Shown here: positions 50,665 through 63,660 of the stretch, piece by piece
Numbering within the stretch: the first letter of the stretch is position 1
How the letters are laid out: every line of letters begins with the position of its first letter
Assembly (NCBI RefSeq): GCF_023715885.1
Contig: NZ_JAMBOY010000001.1
Span: forward strand, 558,001 to 622,000
Length of the DNA stretch: 64,000 bases
Origin: Microbacterium hydrocarbonoxydans
GTDB taxonomy: Bacteria; Actinomycetota; Actinomycetes; Actinomycetales; Microbacteriaceae
Direction: 5' to 3'
Notes under the pieces: generated by a model
Database searches by the model: none
Seen by the model: only the letters and a program-made list of their open reading frames with translations
What the model was told of the DNA's origin: nothing
Position numbers and translations under genes: made by a program

Positions 50665-50684
50665 TCATCCACAGCTGTGGATGA
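50665..50684. repeat. 20-bp palindrome of two inverted DnaA-like boxes
   Basis: TCATCCACAG followed immediately by its exact complement CTGTGGATGA. Each arm holds TCATCCACA, one mismatch from the DnaA box TTATCCACA. A GTTAAC lies a few bases to the left, echoing the box-plus-GTTAAC arrangement of the 35.9-kb cluster. It sits between ilvD and a small gene, 44 bases past the ilvD stop, where it could also form a terminator hairpin. Confidence 0.65.
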
Positions 50685-50707
50685 ATCCGCCTCCGTCCGC
50701 CGATTCC

Positions 50708-52612
50708 TCACACCGGAGAGGACACCGAGCGGAGCTCCTGTTCGCGCAGCGCGCGCTCGACGGATTCGACATCGCGCACGGCTCCGCGGTCGGCCGACGT
50801 CGCCATCGTGGCGTATGAACGCAGCGCCGGCGAGACCGCGCGCTGTCGGTCACGCGGGCGATATCCGCCTCCGTCGAGCAGAGCCGCGCGACGACGCTCG
50901 AGCTCCGCCTCGCTGACCTGCAGCGTGAGATCGCGGGTCGGAATGTCGATCGAGATGATGTCTCCGTCCTCGACCAGCGCGATCACACCGCCTGACGCCG
51001 CCTCGGGGGAGACGTGACCGATCGAGAGCCCCGACGTCCCGCCCGAGAAGCGCCCGTCGGTGATGAGGGCGCACAGCTTGCCCAGCCCTCGACCCTTGAG
51101 GAAGGAGGTCGGGTGCAGCATCTCCTGCATCCCGGGTCCGCCCTTCGGCCCCTCATAGCGGATCACGACCACATCCCCCGGCTGCACCTTCTTGCCGAGG
51201 ATCTTCGCGACCGCCTCCTCCTGCGATTCGCAGACGACCGCTGGGCCGGAGAACACGAGGATCGACGGGTCCACACCCGCCGTCTTCACCACCGCGCCGT
51301 CGACGGCGATGTTGCCGCGGAGCACCGCGAGGCCGCCGTCGACCGAGTACGCGTGTTCGGCATCGCGGATGCAGCCGCTCTCGGCATCCGTGTCGAGCTC
51401 GAGCCAGCGCTCGGACTGCGAGAACGCGCTCGAGGATCGCACGCCGCCGGGCGCCGCGTACCAGAGGTCCTTCGCCGCGTCGGAGATCGCGCCGCCGCGG
51501 ATGTCCCATTCCGCGAGCCACGACTCGAGAGAGGGTGAGTGGATCGACGAGACGTCGTCGTTCAGCGCGTCCGCACGACGCAGCTCACCGAGGATGCGGG
51601 GGATTCCCCCTGCGCGGTGCACGTCCTCCATGTAGTACATCCGGCCGTAGGCGGGGTTCGGGGCGATCTTCGCGAGGCACGGCACTCGACGTGAGACGGC
51701 GTCGATCTCGTCGAGACCGAAGGCGACGCCCGCCTCGTGCGCTGCGGCGAGGAGGTGGAGGATCGTGTTCGTCGAGCCGCCCATCGCGATGTCGAGGGCC
51801 ATGGCGTTCTCGAACGCGTTGTAGCTCGCGACGGCGCGGGGGAGCACCGCCGCGTCGTCCTCGTCGTAGAACCGGCGGGTGATCTCGACGGCGACCTGGC
51901 CCGCACGCTCGTACAGCTCGCGGCGGGCGGTGTGGGTGGCGAGCACCGAGCCGTTGCCGGGCAGCGCGAGACCGAGCGCCTCGACGAGACAGTTCATGGA
52001 GTTGGCGGTGAACATCCCCGAGCACGACCCGCACGTCGGGCACGCGTTCTCTTCGATGCGCTGGATGTCGGCATCCGACACCGTGTCGTTCGCCGCCTCG
52101 GAGATCGCGTCGACGAGGTCGAGGGTGCGCACGCTGCCGTCCACGAGCGTGGCACGGCCCGACTCCATCGGACCACCCGACACGAACACGGTCGGGATAT
52201 TGAGGCGGAGCGCGGCCATGAGCATGCCCGGGGTGATCTTGTCGCAGTTCGAGATGCACACCAGCGCGTCGGCCTGGTGCGCATTGACCATGTACTCGAC
52301 CGAGTCGGCGATGAGGTCGCGCGACGGGAGGGAGTACAGCATCCCGCCGTGGCCCATCGCGATGCCGTCGTCGACCGCGATGGTGTTGAACTCGCGGGGG
52401 ATGCCTCCCGCCGCGGTGATCGCGTCGGACACGATGCGACCCACCGGCTGCAGGTGCGTGTGACCGGGGACGAACTCGGTGAAGCTGTTCGCGACGGCGA
52501 TCATCGGCTTGCCGAAGTCGGCGGCGTTCACGCCTGCCGCGCGGAAGAGGGCGCGGGCTCCGGCGGCGTTACGGCCGTGGGTCACGGTTCGGGAGCGAAG
52601 GGGAGTGGGCAT
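50708..52612 (-). CDS. ilvD: Dihydroxy-acid dehydratase
   Basis: A 634-residue IlvD that dehydrates 2,3-dihydroxy-3-methyl(iso)valerate in valine, leucine and isoleucine synthesis. The iron-sulphur cysteines lie in [13 protein letters not shown] and [19 protein letters not shown] (split as [11 protein letters not shown] and NSMNCL). Also present are [18 protein letters not shown] at the N-terminus, [13 protein letters not shown], and [19 protein letters not shown] near the end. The ATG at 52612 fits the usual N-terminus of the family; one at 52639 is possible. It is divergent from the XRE regulator and shares its promoter region. Confidence 0.96.
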   Translation of the reverse strand: MPTPLRSRTVTHGRNAAGARALFRAAGVNAADFGKPMIAVANSFTEFVPGHTHLQPVGRIVSDAITAAGGIPREFNTIAVDDGIAMGHGGMLYSLPSRDLIADSVEYMVNAHQADALVCISNCDKITPGMLMAALRLNIPTVFVSGGPMESGRATLVDGSVRTLDLVDAISEAANDTVSDADIQRIEENACPTCGSCSGMFTANSMNCLVEALGLALPGNGSVLATHTARRELYERAGQVAVEITRRFYDEDDAAVLPRAVASYNAFENAMALDIAMGGSTNTILHLLAAAHEAGVAFGLDEIDAVSRRVPCLAKIAPNPAYGRMYYMEDVHRAGGIPRILGELRRADALNDDVSSIHSPSLESWLAEWDIRGGAISDAAKDLWYAAPGGVRSSSAFSQSERWLELDTDAESGCIRDAEHAYSVDGGLAVLRGNIAVDGAVVKTAGVDPSILVFSGPAVVCESQEEAVAKILGKKVQPGDVVVIRYEGPKGGPGMQEMLHPTSFLKGRGLGKLCALITDGRFSGGTSGLSIGHVSPEAASGGVIALVEDGDIISIDIPTRDLTLQVSEAELERRRAALLDGGGYRPRDRQRAVSPALRSYATMATSADRGAVRDVESVERALREQELRSVSSPV

Positions 52613-52654
52613 CCTCCCACCTTCGTTCCTCATCGCCATCCGAGGAAGTCGTCC

Positions 52655-52689
52655 CTGACACTAGTAGTGGGAGCACTAGGTTTATCGGG
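52655..52689 (+). promoter_or_regulatory. XRE-gene promoter with embedded operator half-sites
   Basis: CTGACA (52655-52660), a 16-base spacer and TAGGTT (52677-52682), then six bases to the GTG at 52689: a complete leaderless promoter. Three half-sites alternate across it: CACTA (52659-52663), TAGTG (52665-52669) and CACTA (52674-52678), overlapping both boxes. Autorepression by the XRE protein, and perhaps control of divergent ilvD, is likely. Confidence 0.65.
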
Positions 52690-53513
52690 TGGCCATCGAT
52701 GAACAGCAGCGCAGGGAGCTCGGCGCGTTCCTGCGCGCCCGACGCGAGCAACTGGACCGCACCGGCTACGGGCTCCCTCCGGCCGGGCGTGGCCGGATGA
52801 TCGGGCTCCGCCGTGAGGAGATCTCCTACCTCTCCGGAGTCAGCGTCACCTGGTACACGTGGCTGGAACAGGGTCGCGACATCAATCCTTCGAGGCAGGT
52901 GCTGGATGCCGTCGCCACGACCCTGCACCTCACGGTGGCCGAGCACGACTACGTACTCACCCTCGCCGGCTTCGCACCGCAGCGGCCCGGGGGCGGCGAG
53001 GCCGTCGAGACGGCGCCGGCGCATGTGCAGCGGTTCCTCGACGCGCTCGACGAGCACCCCGCCTACGCGCTCGCGCCGGACTGGGGGATCGCCGGGTGGA
53101 ACGCCGCCTACGAGCGGCTCTACCCGAACGTCGCGAGCGCCCCGCCGGAGGAGCGCAACCTGCTGCGGCTCATCTTCACCGACCCCGCCGTGCGGTCGCT
53201 GCTGGACGACTGGGACGACACCAGTCGGCGGTTTCTCGCGGAGTTCCGGGCGGAGGCGGGTCCGCGACTCGGCGACCCGCGGTACCGCGATCTCATCGGG
53301 CGGCTCGTGCAGGAGAGCGACGACTTCCGCGAACGGTGGGAGAGCCACGGCGTCGGCGGTTTCGAGTCCCGCGAGCGCGTGTTCCAGCATCCGAACCTCG
53401 GCCGCCTCGTCTTCGAGCACCACCAGCTGCGACCCTCGGACCAGACGGACGTGCAGCTGGTCGTCTACACCGCGGATGCCGAGACGCGCCGCCGCTTCGC
53501 GGGCGGAGGCTAG
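52689..53513 (+). CDS. XRE-family regulator with MmyB-like ligand domain
   Basis: A 274-residue regulator. The N-terminal HTH_31-type DNA-binding region (about 3-85) holds RREQLDRTGYGLPPAGRGR, then LRREEISYLSGVSVTWYTWL and EQGRDINPS. The C-terminal MmyB-like domain (about 105-270) holds EHPAYALAPDWGIAGWNAAY. MmyB-type domains are thought to bind fatty acids or similar ligands, and such regulators usually control an adjacent oxidoreductase, absent here. GTG start without a Shine-Dalgarno sequence, immediately after a strong promoter. Divergent from ilvD. Confidence 0.92.
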   Translation: MAIDEQQRRELGAFLRARREQLDRTGYGLPPAGRGRMIGLRREEISYLSGVSVTWYTWLEQGRDINPSRQVLDAVATTLHLTVAEHDYVLTLAGFAPQRPGGGEAVETAPAHVQRFLDALDEHPAYALAPDWGIAGWNAAYERLYPNVASAPPEERNLLRLIFTDPAVRSLLDDWDDTSRRFLAEFRAEAGPRLGDPRYRDLIGRLVQESDDFRERWESHGVGGFESRERVFQHPNLGRLVFEHHQLRPSDQTDVQLVVYTADAETRRRFAGGG

Positions 53514-53532
53514 ATCGGAGCACCGGAGAAAC

Positions 53533-53563
53533 GAGAAGGCCCCGCACTCGGCGGGGCCTTCTC
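53533..53563. terminator. Bidirectional terminator between XRE gene and tRNA-Ala
   Basis: A perfect 13-bp stem, GAGAAGGCCCCGC (53533-53545) and its complement (53551-53563), with loop ACTCG. It lies between a plus-strand gene and minus-strand tRNAs and can end both. Confidence 0.88.
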
Positions 53564-53582
53564 GAACTGTCTCAACACAGTG

Positions 53583-53655
53583 TGGAGCCTAGGAGATTCG
53601 AACTCCTGACATCCTGCTTGCAAAGCAGGCGCTCTACCAACTGAGCTAAGGCCCC
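53583..53655 (-). tRNA. alaT: tRNA-Ala (TGC)
   Basis: A 73-nt cloverleaf on the minus strand. The acceptor starts GGGGCCT and ends AGGCTCC plus discriminator A. The anticodon stem-loop is CCTGC-TTTGCAA-GCAGG (anticodon TGC) and the T-loop is GTTCGAATC. CCA is not encoded. It lies 26 bases downstream of tRNA-Ile, probably in one transcript, and the gyrA-ileT-alaT neighbourhood is conserved in actinobacteria. Confidence 0.96.
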
Positions 53656-53681
53656 GTGAGGGTACTTCTTGAGTTACGGAG

Positions 53682-53755
53682 TGGGGCTACCAGGACTTGA
53701 ACCTGGGACCTCTTCATTATCAGTGAAGCGCTCTAACCGCCTGAGCTATAGCCCC
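53682..53755 (-). tRNA. ileT: tRNA-Ile (GAT)
   Basis: A 74-nt cloverleaf on the minus strand. The acceptor is GGGGCTA paired with TAGCCCC, the anticodon stem-loop is CTTCA-CTGATAA-TGAAG (anticodon GAT), and the T-loop is GTTCAAGTC. The discriminator A is at 53682 and CCA is not encoded. Promoter elements must lie in the 83 bases before the DUF4097 stop; none is clear. Confidence 0.96.
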
Positions 53756-53838
53756 GTCAACCTCCAAGACTTTACCGGAGATTCTCGGAATTACCCAATC
53801 GAGGGCGGGACCCGGGAGAGTCCCGCCCTCGAAAAGGA

Positions 53839-54783
53839 TCACGCGCCCGGACGAATGGTGACGCTGCCCGCGGAGAGCGACACATCGATCGTGCGCGAGC
53901 TGTCCGCGTCGCGGTCGACCTTCGCGTTCAGCGAGCCTGCGCTGACGTCCTCGCCGATCGCGTACGAGGTGTCCGGAACCGTGAGATCGAGGGATCCGGC
54001 GCTGACGTCGATCGTGGTCGACGAGGGTGCGGTGCCTCCGAGGACCACATTCATGTCACCCGCGGAGACGCTGAGGTCGGCCTGGTCGACGCCGTCGAGC
54101 GCGACGTCCGCACGGCCGGCGCTCATCTCGACGGCCAAGCTCTCGGCCGCGCCCTCCACATCGAGCGCTCCCGCGTTGACGGTGAGGTCGAGGGCCCCGA
54201 AGTCGCCGACCACGTCGAGGCTGCCGGCGTCGAGCGTGAGGTCGGCGTCCACGGCATCAGTGCTGAGGTCCTCCGGCAGGGTGAGCACGGCCGACTGGTC
54301 GTCGCCGAACCATCCGCCGAACCACCAGCCCCACTCGAAGTCGGGGCTGCGGACGACGAGCTCATCGCCCTCGCGCTCGAGCGTCCATCCGGGATTCCGG
54401 GAGTTGGTGACGGAGAGCTCCGCCTCGACGACGTCGCCGAACTCGACGCGCATGTTGCCCGCGTCGACGTCGAGATCGATGCTCGTGATGCCCTCCGCAT
54501 CCACCGTCTGCACCGAGTCGCCGCGCTCACCCGAGGTGGAGAGCATCGTGCCGGTCGCGGCGACGGCCGCGGTGGCCCCCGAGCCGAGCAGTGCGATGCC
54601 GCCGACCACCGCGGTGGTGACGAGGATCGCCGCCACCCCGGGTCCGCGCGCCGGGCCGCCGGATCCACCGGTCGGCGGCTCGGCGGCGCCCGGAGGGACC
54701 TCGGCTCCTGCGGCAGGAGGAGGAGTGAGCGGCATCCGCGAGCCCCGAGGGTCGAATGCCGGATCGTGCTGGGGAGTGGTCAT
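53839..54783 (-). CDS. DUF4097-type beta-helix membrane protein
   Basis: A 314-residue protein with a Pro/Gly-rich cytoplasmic N-terminus (about 1-48) and one membrane helix (about 50-76). The outer domain is built of short repeating strands with the pattern SAGDMNVVL, SAGSLDLTV, SAGSLNAKV, SAGSVTIRP, typical of the DUF4097/adhesin-like right-handed fold. It is encoded last in an operon after a NarL-type two-component system and overlaps the response regulator by four bases. Such proteins often accompany envelope-stress systems. The actual ligand or role is unknown. Confidence 0.85.
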   Translation of the reverse strand: MTTPQHDPAFDPRGSRMPLTPPPAAGAEVPPGAAEPPTGGSGGPARGPGVAAILVTTAVVGGIALLGSGATAAVAATGTMLSTSGERGDSVQTVDAEGITSIDLDVDAGNMRVEFGDVVEAELSVTNSRNPGWTLEREGDELVVRSPDFEWGWWFGGWFGDDQSAVLTLPEDLSTDAVDADLTLDAGSLDVVGDFGALDLTVNAGALDVEGAAESLAVEMSAGRADVALDGVDQADLSVSAGDMNVVLGGTAPSSTTIDVSAGSLDLTVPDTSYAIGEDVSAGSLNAKVDRDADSSRTIDVSLSAGSVTIRPGA

Positions 54784-55469
54784 CGTGCGGCTCCTGTCTG
54801 GCCGGTGGGCGGGGTCGTCCCGCCGGTGTTCTCGATGTGGGCGAGGGCGGCGAGCACGCGCCGGTTGCCCGACTCGTCGGGCTCGAACCCGAGTTTCTGG
54901 AAGATGGCAGTGATGTGCTTCTCCACGCTGGCCTCCGAGAGGAAGAGCAACCCGGCGATGGCCTGATTCGACTTCCCCTCGGCGATCAGCGCGAGCACGG
55001 TGCGCTCGCGCTCGGTCAGGCGCATCATCCGGTCGTCCCGGTTGCGTCGGGTGAGCAGCTGCGCCACGACCTCGGGGTCGAGCACGGTCGCACCCTCCGA
55101 GATCCGCTGCACGGATCCGAGGAACTCCGCGACGTCTGCCACCCGGTCCTTGAGCAGGTAGCCGAGCGGGCCGCCCTGGGCGGCGATGAGGTCGGACGCG
55201 TAGCGCTCCTCCACGTACTGCGACAGCACGAGGAGCGGGAGGGACGGATCGGAGGCCCGCAGCTCGAGCGCCGCGCGGATCCCCTCGTCGGTGAATGTCG
55301 GGGGAAGGCGGACGTCGAGGATGCACAGCTCGGGCGCCTCGGCTCGAACCGCCTCGGTGAGACCGTTCGTGTCGGGCAGAGCCGCGACCACGGAGTGGCC
55401 GGCGTCCTCGAGCAGCCGGACGAGTCCCTCGCGAAGCAGGACGGAGTCTTCGCAGATCAGGATGCGCAT
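54780..55469 (-). CDS. LuxR/NarL-family response regulator
   Basis: A 229-residue response regulator. The receiver domain (about 1-120) has acidic pocket residues in ICEDS, phospho-acceptor Asp52 in CILDVRLPP, and conserved Lys in YLLKDRV. The C-terminal LuxR HTH (about 150-210) reads LTERERTVLALIAEGKSNQA, then SEASVEKHITAIFQKLGF. It overlaps the histidine kinase gene by 13 bases and the DUF4097 gene by four. It probably activates the DUF4097 protein and possibly its own operon. Confidence 0.94.
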   Translation of the reverse strand: MRILICEDSVLLREGLVRLLEDAGHSVVAALPDTNGLTEAVRAEAPELCILDVRLPPTFTDEGIRAALELRASDPSLPLLVLSQYVEERYASDLIAAQGGPLGYLLKDRVADVAEFLGSVQRISEGATVLDPEVVAQLLTRRNRDDRMMRLTERERTVLALIAEGKSNQAIAGLLFLSEASVEKHITAIFQKLGFEPDESGNRRVLAALAHIENTGGTTPPTGQTGAAR

Positions 55470-56725
55470 GGCACGTTCACCTCCAGGCTGGTGGGTCCGC
55501 CGGCCGGGCTGTCGAGACGGAACGTCCCGCCCGCGGCGAGGATGCGGTTCGCGATGCCGTCGAGTCCGCCGCCGGGCTGCACCTGCGCGCCGCCCATCCC
55601 GTTGTCTTCGACTCGGGCCCACAGCACTCCGCCCTCGCGTAGCCGCACGGTCACCCGCGCCTCGCTCGCACGGGAGTGCTTGGCGGCGTTCGTGAGCGAC
55701 TCGGCGATGGAGAAGTACACGGCGGCCTCGGCCTCCCTGCTGCAGCGCCCGTCCATCCGCACGTCGAGCTGCACGGGGATGTGCGACCTCCCGGCGAGCG
55801 CCGACAGTGCGGCGTCGAGACCGCGGTCGTCGAGGACGGAGGCGTGGATCCCCCGCGCCAGCTGACGAAGCTCCGTGATGGCCGCCTTGGTCGACGTGTG
55901 CGCTTCGGTGATGAGCTCCTTCGCGGCATCCGGATCGGTGTCGATCTTCTGCTGCGCGAGTCCGAGCGTCATGCCGACCGAGACGAGGCGGGGCTGGACG
56001 CCGTCGTGCAGGTCGCGTTCGATGCGGGTGCGCTCCACGTCGGCCGCGCGCACGGCGCCCTCCCGCTGAGCCGTGCTCGTGCGGACGCGCTCGGTGAGCT
56101 CGGCCTCTTTCGCACGGATCACGATGGAGAGGGAGAGGACGCGGTGGAGCGCGGCGAGGCCGATCATGCCGAACACGCAGACGGCGATTCCCAGGATGCC
56201 GACGAGCGGCGCCCACGGAGCCGTGATGCCCATCCCACCGAATGGCCCGATCACGGTGCCTGCGCCGACCAGCGGAGCGAAGCAGATGGCGATGGACCAG
56301 ACGAGGCCCCAGGCCAAGCGCAGCACGATCCAGCCGAGCACGGCCGAGATGGCGAAGTTCGCGATGGCGCGCCACATGCGACCGTCGATGGACTGCCTGC
56401 CGAGAGCGCGGATCCAGCCCGAGAAGCCCGCACGGTCGCGGGGACGCCAGCGCAGTGGCGCGATGGGCGTGCGGTACAGACCGCTGACGCGGGCGACCTC
56501 GAACCAGCCGACCGCGAACAGCGCGTAGACGAGACCGACCAGCAGAACGATGCCGATGCCGGCGACGAGCAGAAGACCGAGTCCGGCGCTGAGGAGTCCG
56601 GAGAGAGTGGTGAAGATGATCCCGCCGAGCACCCCGACGCCCGCGAGATGGAGCAGTGTGAGGAAGAGGCGCAGCGGCGGCTTCGTGGCCGTGGCCCGGG
56701 AAGGCGTGGCTGTCTGTGTGGTCAT
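55457..56725 (-). CDS. NarL-type sensor histidine kinase
   Basis: A 422-residue kinase. The N-terminal membrane part has five or six helices (about 18-200), with no recognisable extracytoplasmic domain. A HisKA_3 dimerisation region follows, with phospho-acceptor His in ERDLHDGVQPRL (near 245), and a HATPase domain near 325-415 (EDNGMGGAQVQPGGGLDGIA). It belongs to the membrane-sensing, intramembrane class often linked to envelope stress. TACTTT lies six bases before the ATG on the minus strand, a leaderless layout. First gene of a three-gene operon. Confidence 0.93.
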   Translation of the reverse strand: MTTQTATPSRATATKPPLRLFLTLLHLAGVGVLGGIIFTTLSGLLSAGLGLLLVAGIGIVLLVGLVYALFAVGWFEVARVSGLYRTPIAPLRWRPRDRAGFSGWIRALGRQSIDGRMWRAIANFAISAVLGWIVLRLAWGLVWSIAICFAPLVGAGTVIGPFGGMGITAPWAPLVGILGIAVCVFGMIGLAALHRVLSLSIVIRAKEAELTERVRTSTAQREGAVRAADVERTRIERDLHDGVQPRLVSVGMTLGLAQQKIDTDPDAAKELITEAHTSTKAAITELRQLARGIHASVLDDRGLDAALSALAGRSHIPVQLDVRMDGRCSREAEAAVYFSIAESLTNAAKHSRASEARVTVRLREGGVLWARVEDNGMGGAQVQPGGGLDGIANRILAAGGTFRLDSPAGGPTSLEVNVPCAS

Positions 56726-56844
56726 GATTCCAAAGTACGGGCGCGATGATCACGCCGACACCGAGGGAACCGGAGAGACCCGTTCGGGTTTCCCCTACCC
56801 CGGCGAGAGCCGGAATCAATCGTCGGATCTTGGTCGCTCGCTGG

Positions 56845-56892
56845 TATCGTCTGTTTAGCAAAGCAAAATCTCTTCTAGTATTTTGTTTTCTT
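56845..56892 (+). promoter_or_regulatory. AT-rich leader of fic with inverted and direct repeats
   Basis: TATCGT at 56845-56850 is a possible -10 box. CAAAAT (56864-56869) and ATTTTG (56880-56885) form an inverted repeat with a ten-base spacer. ATTTTGTTTTCTT (56880-56892) recurs after the gene at 58268-58280. The stretch is far more AT-rich than anything around it. It may bind a regulator or mark the edge of an inserted segment. Confidence 0.5.
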
Positions 56893-56904
56893 TGGGGGAA
56901 TCAG

Positions 56905-58239
56905 ATGCCGCTTCGCCAGCCCGCGCCATCATTGGCAGACCTCCGCCGACGAGTGCTGGCGGACCCGGAGCGGATGAATGCACTGCTCTTCGCTCCGCCT
57001 CTCGATGATTCGCAGTACTACCACTGGGAGCAGCTGCTGAGGAGAGATTCGCCGTCGGATCTGAGTCATGAGGAGTGGTGGTTCCGACTCAAACTCCAGA
57101 GAAGCTCTCAGATGCGCACCGTGGCTTTGAGAGCCAAGGATGGATCACACTTCACCTTCGCCATGACCGACGAGGTGCTCCAACTGACCGAGGAGATCGG
57201 TCGGCGTGCGGGTGGCAGCGTCCTCGGCGGCGGGGCTGCACTGACACCGGATGGCCGCGACATGTTCGTCGTCCGGTCCCTCGTCGAGGAGTCCATCACC
57301 TCGAGCCAGCTGGAGGGCGCTTCCACGAGCCGACGCGTCGCCGTGGAGCTCCTCAGCACCGGCCGCGATCCCCGGACCAAGTCCGAGCGAATGATCCTGA
57401 ACAACTATCGGGCGATGCAGATCGTGACCGAGTCCTCGTCGGACTCACTCACGCCCATGTGGGTCCTCGACCTGCACGCCATGTTGACTGAGGGAACGCT
57501 CGATGATCCTTCGGACGCCGGCCGTCTCGAGACGCCTGACCACGAGCGCGTCAGCGTGTGGGCCGGGGAGACGCAGGTTCATGTGCCGCCTCCCGCTCAC
57601 GAGCTGCCGCAACGACTCCTCGAACTGACGGCGTTCGCGAACGGGAGCGCGACCGACTCCCCCTACATCCCGCCCATCGTTCGATCCGTCATCATTCATT
57701 TCATGTTCGGATACGACCACTACTTCGCCGACGGGAACGGGCGTATCGCACGGACAGCCTTCTACTGGTCGATGCTCCACAACGGTTACTGGCTTGCCGA
57801 GTATCTGACGATCTCCAAGATCCTTCGTGCCGCCCCGGGCAAGTACGGGGACAGTTACCAGTACACCGAGGATGACGACAACGATCTGACGTACTTCATC
57901 CTTCACCAGCTCCGGGTGATCAAGCGTTCCCTCGACGAGCTCGACGCATACGTCGCCTCTCGGCATCGCGAGTCACTCCGGGTGCAGAACGCACTGAAAG
58001 GTGCCGTCCGGGATTTCAACATGCGTCAGACCCAGATCATCGAGTGGCTCACGAGAGAATCACCGCTGGCCGTCACCGCGACGGAGATCGCCAACAGATA
58101 TCGCGTATCGACACAGACGGCGCGTAACGACCTCACTCACCTCGAGTCGTTCGGGCTCCTCGAACGCGGGCGGGCGAAACACCCGATCGAGTGGAGTCCC
58201 GTTCCGGACCTCGCCACAAGGCTGACCAAACTCGAGTGA
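56905..58239 (+). CDS. Fic-domain protein (AMPylase) with C-terminal winged helix
   Basis: A 444-residue class II Fic protein. It has an N-terminal Fic_N region, the inhibitory helix motif SSQLEG (about 133-138), and a Fic core with HYFADGNGRIAR (272-283), which matches HxFx(D/E)GNGRxxR completely. The C-terminal wHTH (about 385-435) reads LAVTATEIANRYRVSTQTAR. It transfers AMP from ATP to a protein target and is self-inhibited by the N-terminal helix. The wHTH suggests DNA binding or autoregulation. It sits alone between a two-component operon and the gyrase operon, flanked by AT-rich direct repeats, consistent with acquisition as a cassette. Confidence 0.93.
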   Translation: MPLRQPAPSLADLRRRVLADPERMNALLFAPPLDDSQYYHWEQLLRRDSPSDLSHEEWWFRLKLQRSSQMRTVALRAKDGSHFTFAMTDEVLQLTEEIGRRAGGSVLGGGAALTPDGRDMFVVRSLVEESITSSQLEGASTSRRVAVELLSTGRDPRTKSERMILNNYRAMQIVTESSSDSLTPMWVLDLHAMLTEGTLDDPSDAGRLETPDHERVSVWAGETQVHVPPPAHELPQRLLELTAFANGSATDSPYIPPIVRSVIIHFMFGYDHYFADGNGRIARTAFYWSMLHNGYWLAEYLTISKILRAAPGKYGDSYQYTEDDDNDLTYFILHQLRVIKRSLDELDAYVASRHRESLRVQNALKGAVRDFNMRQTQIIEWLTRESPLAVTATEIANRYRVSTQTARNDLTHLESFGLLERGRAKHPIEWSPVPDLATRLTKLE

Positions 58240-58245
58240 TCCGTC

Positions 58246-58280
58246 AGAAAAACAAAAAACTTCACAGATTTTGTTTTCTT
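58246..58280 (+). repeat. AT-rich inverted/direct repeat after fic
   Basis: AGAAAAACAAAA (58246-58257) can pair with TTTTGTTTTCT (58269-58279) with one bulge, giving a hairpin that could terminate fic. The right arm is also a 13-bp direct copy (58268-58280) of the sequence just upstream of fic. Confidence 0.6.
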
Positions 58281-58300
58281 CGTGATTCCAGGAACGCAGA

Positions 58301-58328
58301 AGGGGCGGATGCCGCAGCATCCGCCCCT
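58301..58328 (-). terminator. Terminator of the gyrase-DUF3566 operon
   Basis: A perfect 12-bp stem, AGGGGCGGATGC (58301-58312) and its complement (58317-58328), with loop CGCA, 17 bases past the DUF3566 stop. The core is the same as in the terminator at 4176. Confidence 0.85.
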
Positions 58329-58345
58329 CTCGTCGTTCGTCCGGG

Positions 58346-58746
58346 TCAGTTCGACATGAAGCCGACGAGCAGGCCGCCCGTCACCTTCACAGCGAGGTTG
58401 TAGATGCCGGCGACGACCGCGCCGAGCACCGTGAAGACGATCAGGTTGAGGATCGACACGACAGCCGCGAAGGCCATGACCTGCGGCAGACCGGCGATCT
58501 CCGAGATCCGCACCGAGTTGTCGGTGATGGTGCCGATGAAGTCGTCGGCCTGGGACAGGATGCCCGTCGCCTGCAGCACGAGGTAGATCAGGAAGAACGA
58601 CACCATCGTGACGATCGCGAGCGCGACGGCTCCCAGGAAGGAGAGCTTCACGGCCGACCAGAAGTCGACGTAGACGAGGCGCAGGCGAACCTGCTTGCCG
58701 CCCGTCTTGCGCGTGGACTTCTTCGCCAGCTTGTCGGCTACTGTGC

Positions 58747-58750
<4 letters not shown>
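58346..58750 (-). CDS. DUF3566 membrane protein
   Basis: A 134-residue protein with a basic N-terminus (about 1-22) and two membrane helices (about 32-60 and 92-125). Signature segments are [20 protein letters not shown] and [20 protein letters not shown]. It is the conserved gene directly after gyrA in actinobacteria (Rv0007 position in M. tuberculosis). Its ATG overlaps the gyrA stop by four bases. The mycobacterial relative has been linked to division proteins; a direct function is not established. Confidence 0.92.
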
Positions 58751-61305
<2,555 letters not shown>

Positions 61306-61341
61306 ATGTCTGTTTCGATTCTGTCTTGGCTACCGGACTCC

Positions 61342-61417
61342 GGGATGCCGCTTCGCTCGCAGAGCGGGAACCCTCCCGCTTCGCGGGCCCCTCTCGATGC
61401 TCGCTCCGCGGCATCCC
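61342..61417 (-). ncRNA. Structured spacer between gyrB and gyrA
   Basis: Within the 167-bp gap, GGGATGCCGC (61342-61351) pairs with GCGGCATCCC (61408-61417), enclosing at least one inner hairpin CCCGC-TTC-GCGGG (61375-61387). On the gyrase transcript this would be a multi-branched RNA just ahead of the gyrA leader. It could attenuate, process or separately regulate gyrA expression, or simply be an intergenic repeat. There is no protein-coding signal. Confidence 0.45.
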
Positions 61418-61472
61418 TGCGTCCTCACGTCATGCGTGTCGGCAGCCTCCGATTCGCGTGTGTGTATAAGGG

Positions 61473-63581
<2,109 letters not shown>

Positions 63582-63660
63582 CTAGCGGGCTTTCGATGAG
63601 AAATGCGGCTCAGAGGCCGCGTGTGGCCCTCTGAGCGTGTCAGACCCCTTGCATGGTGCC

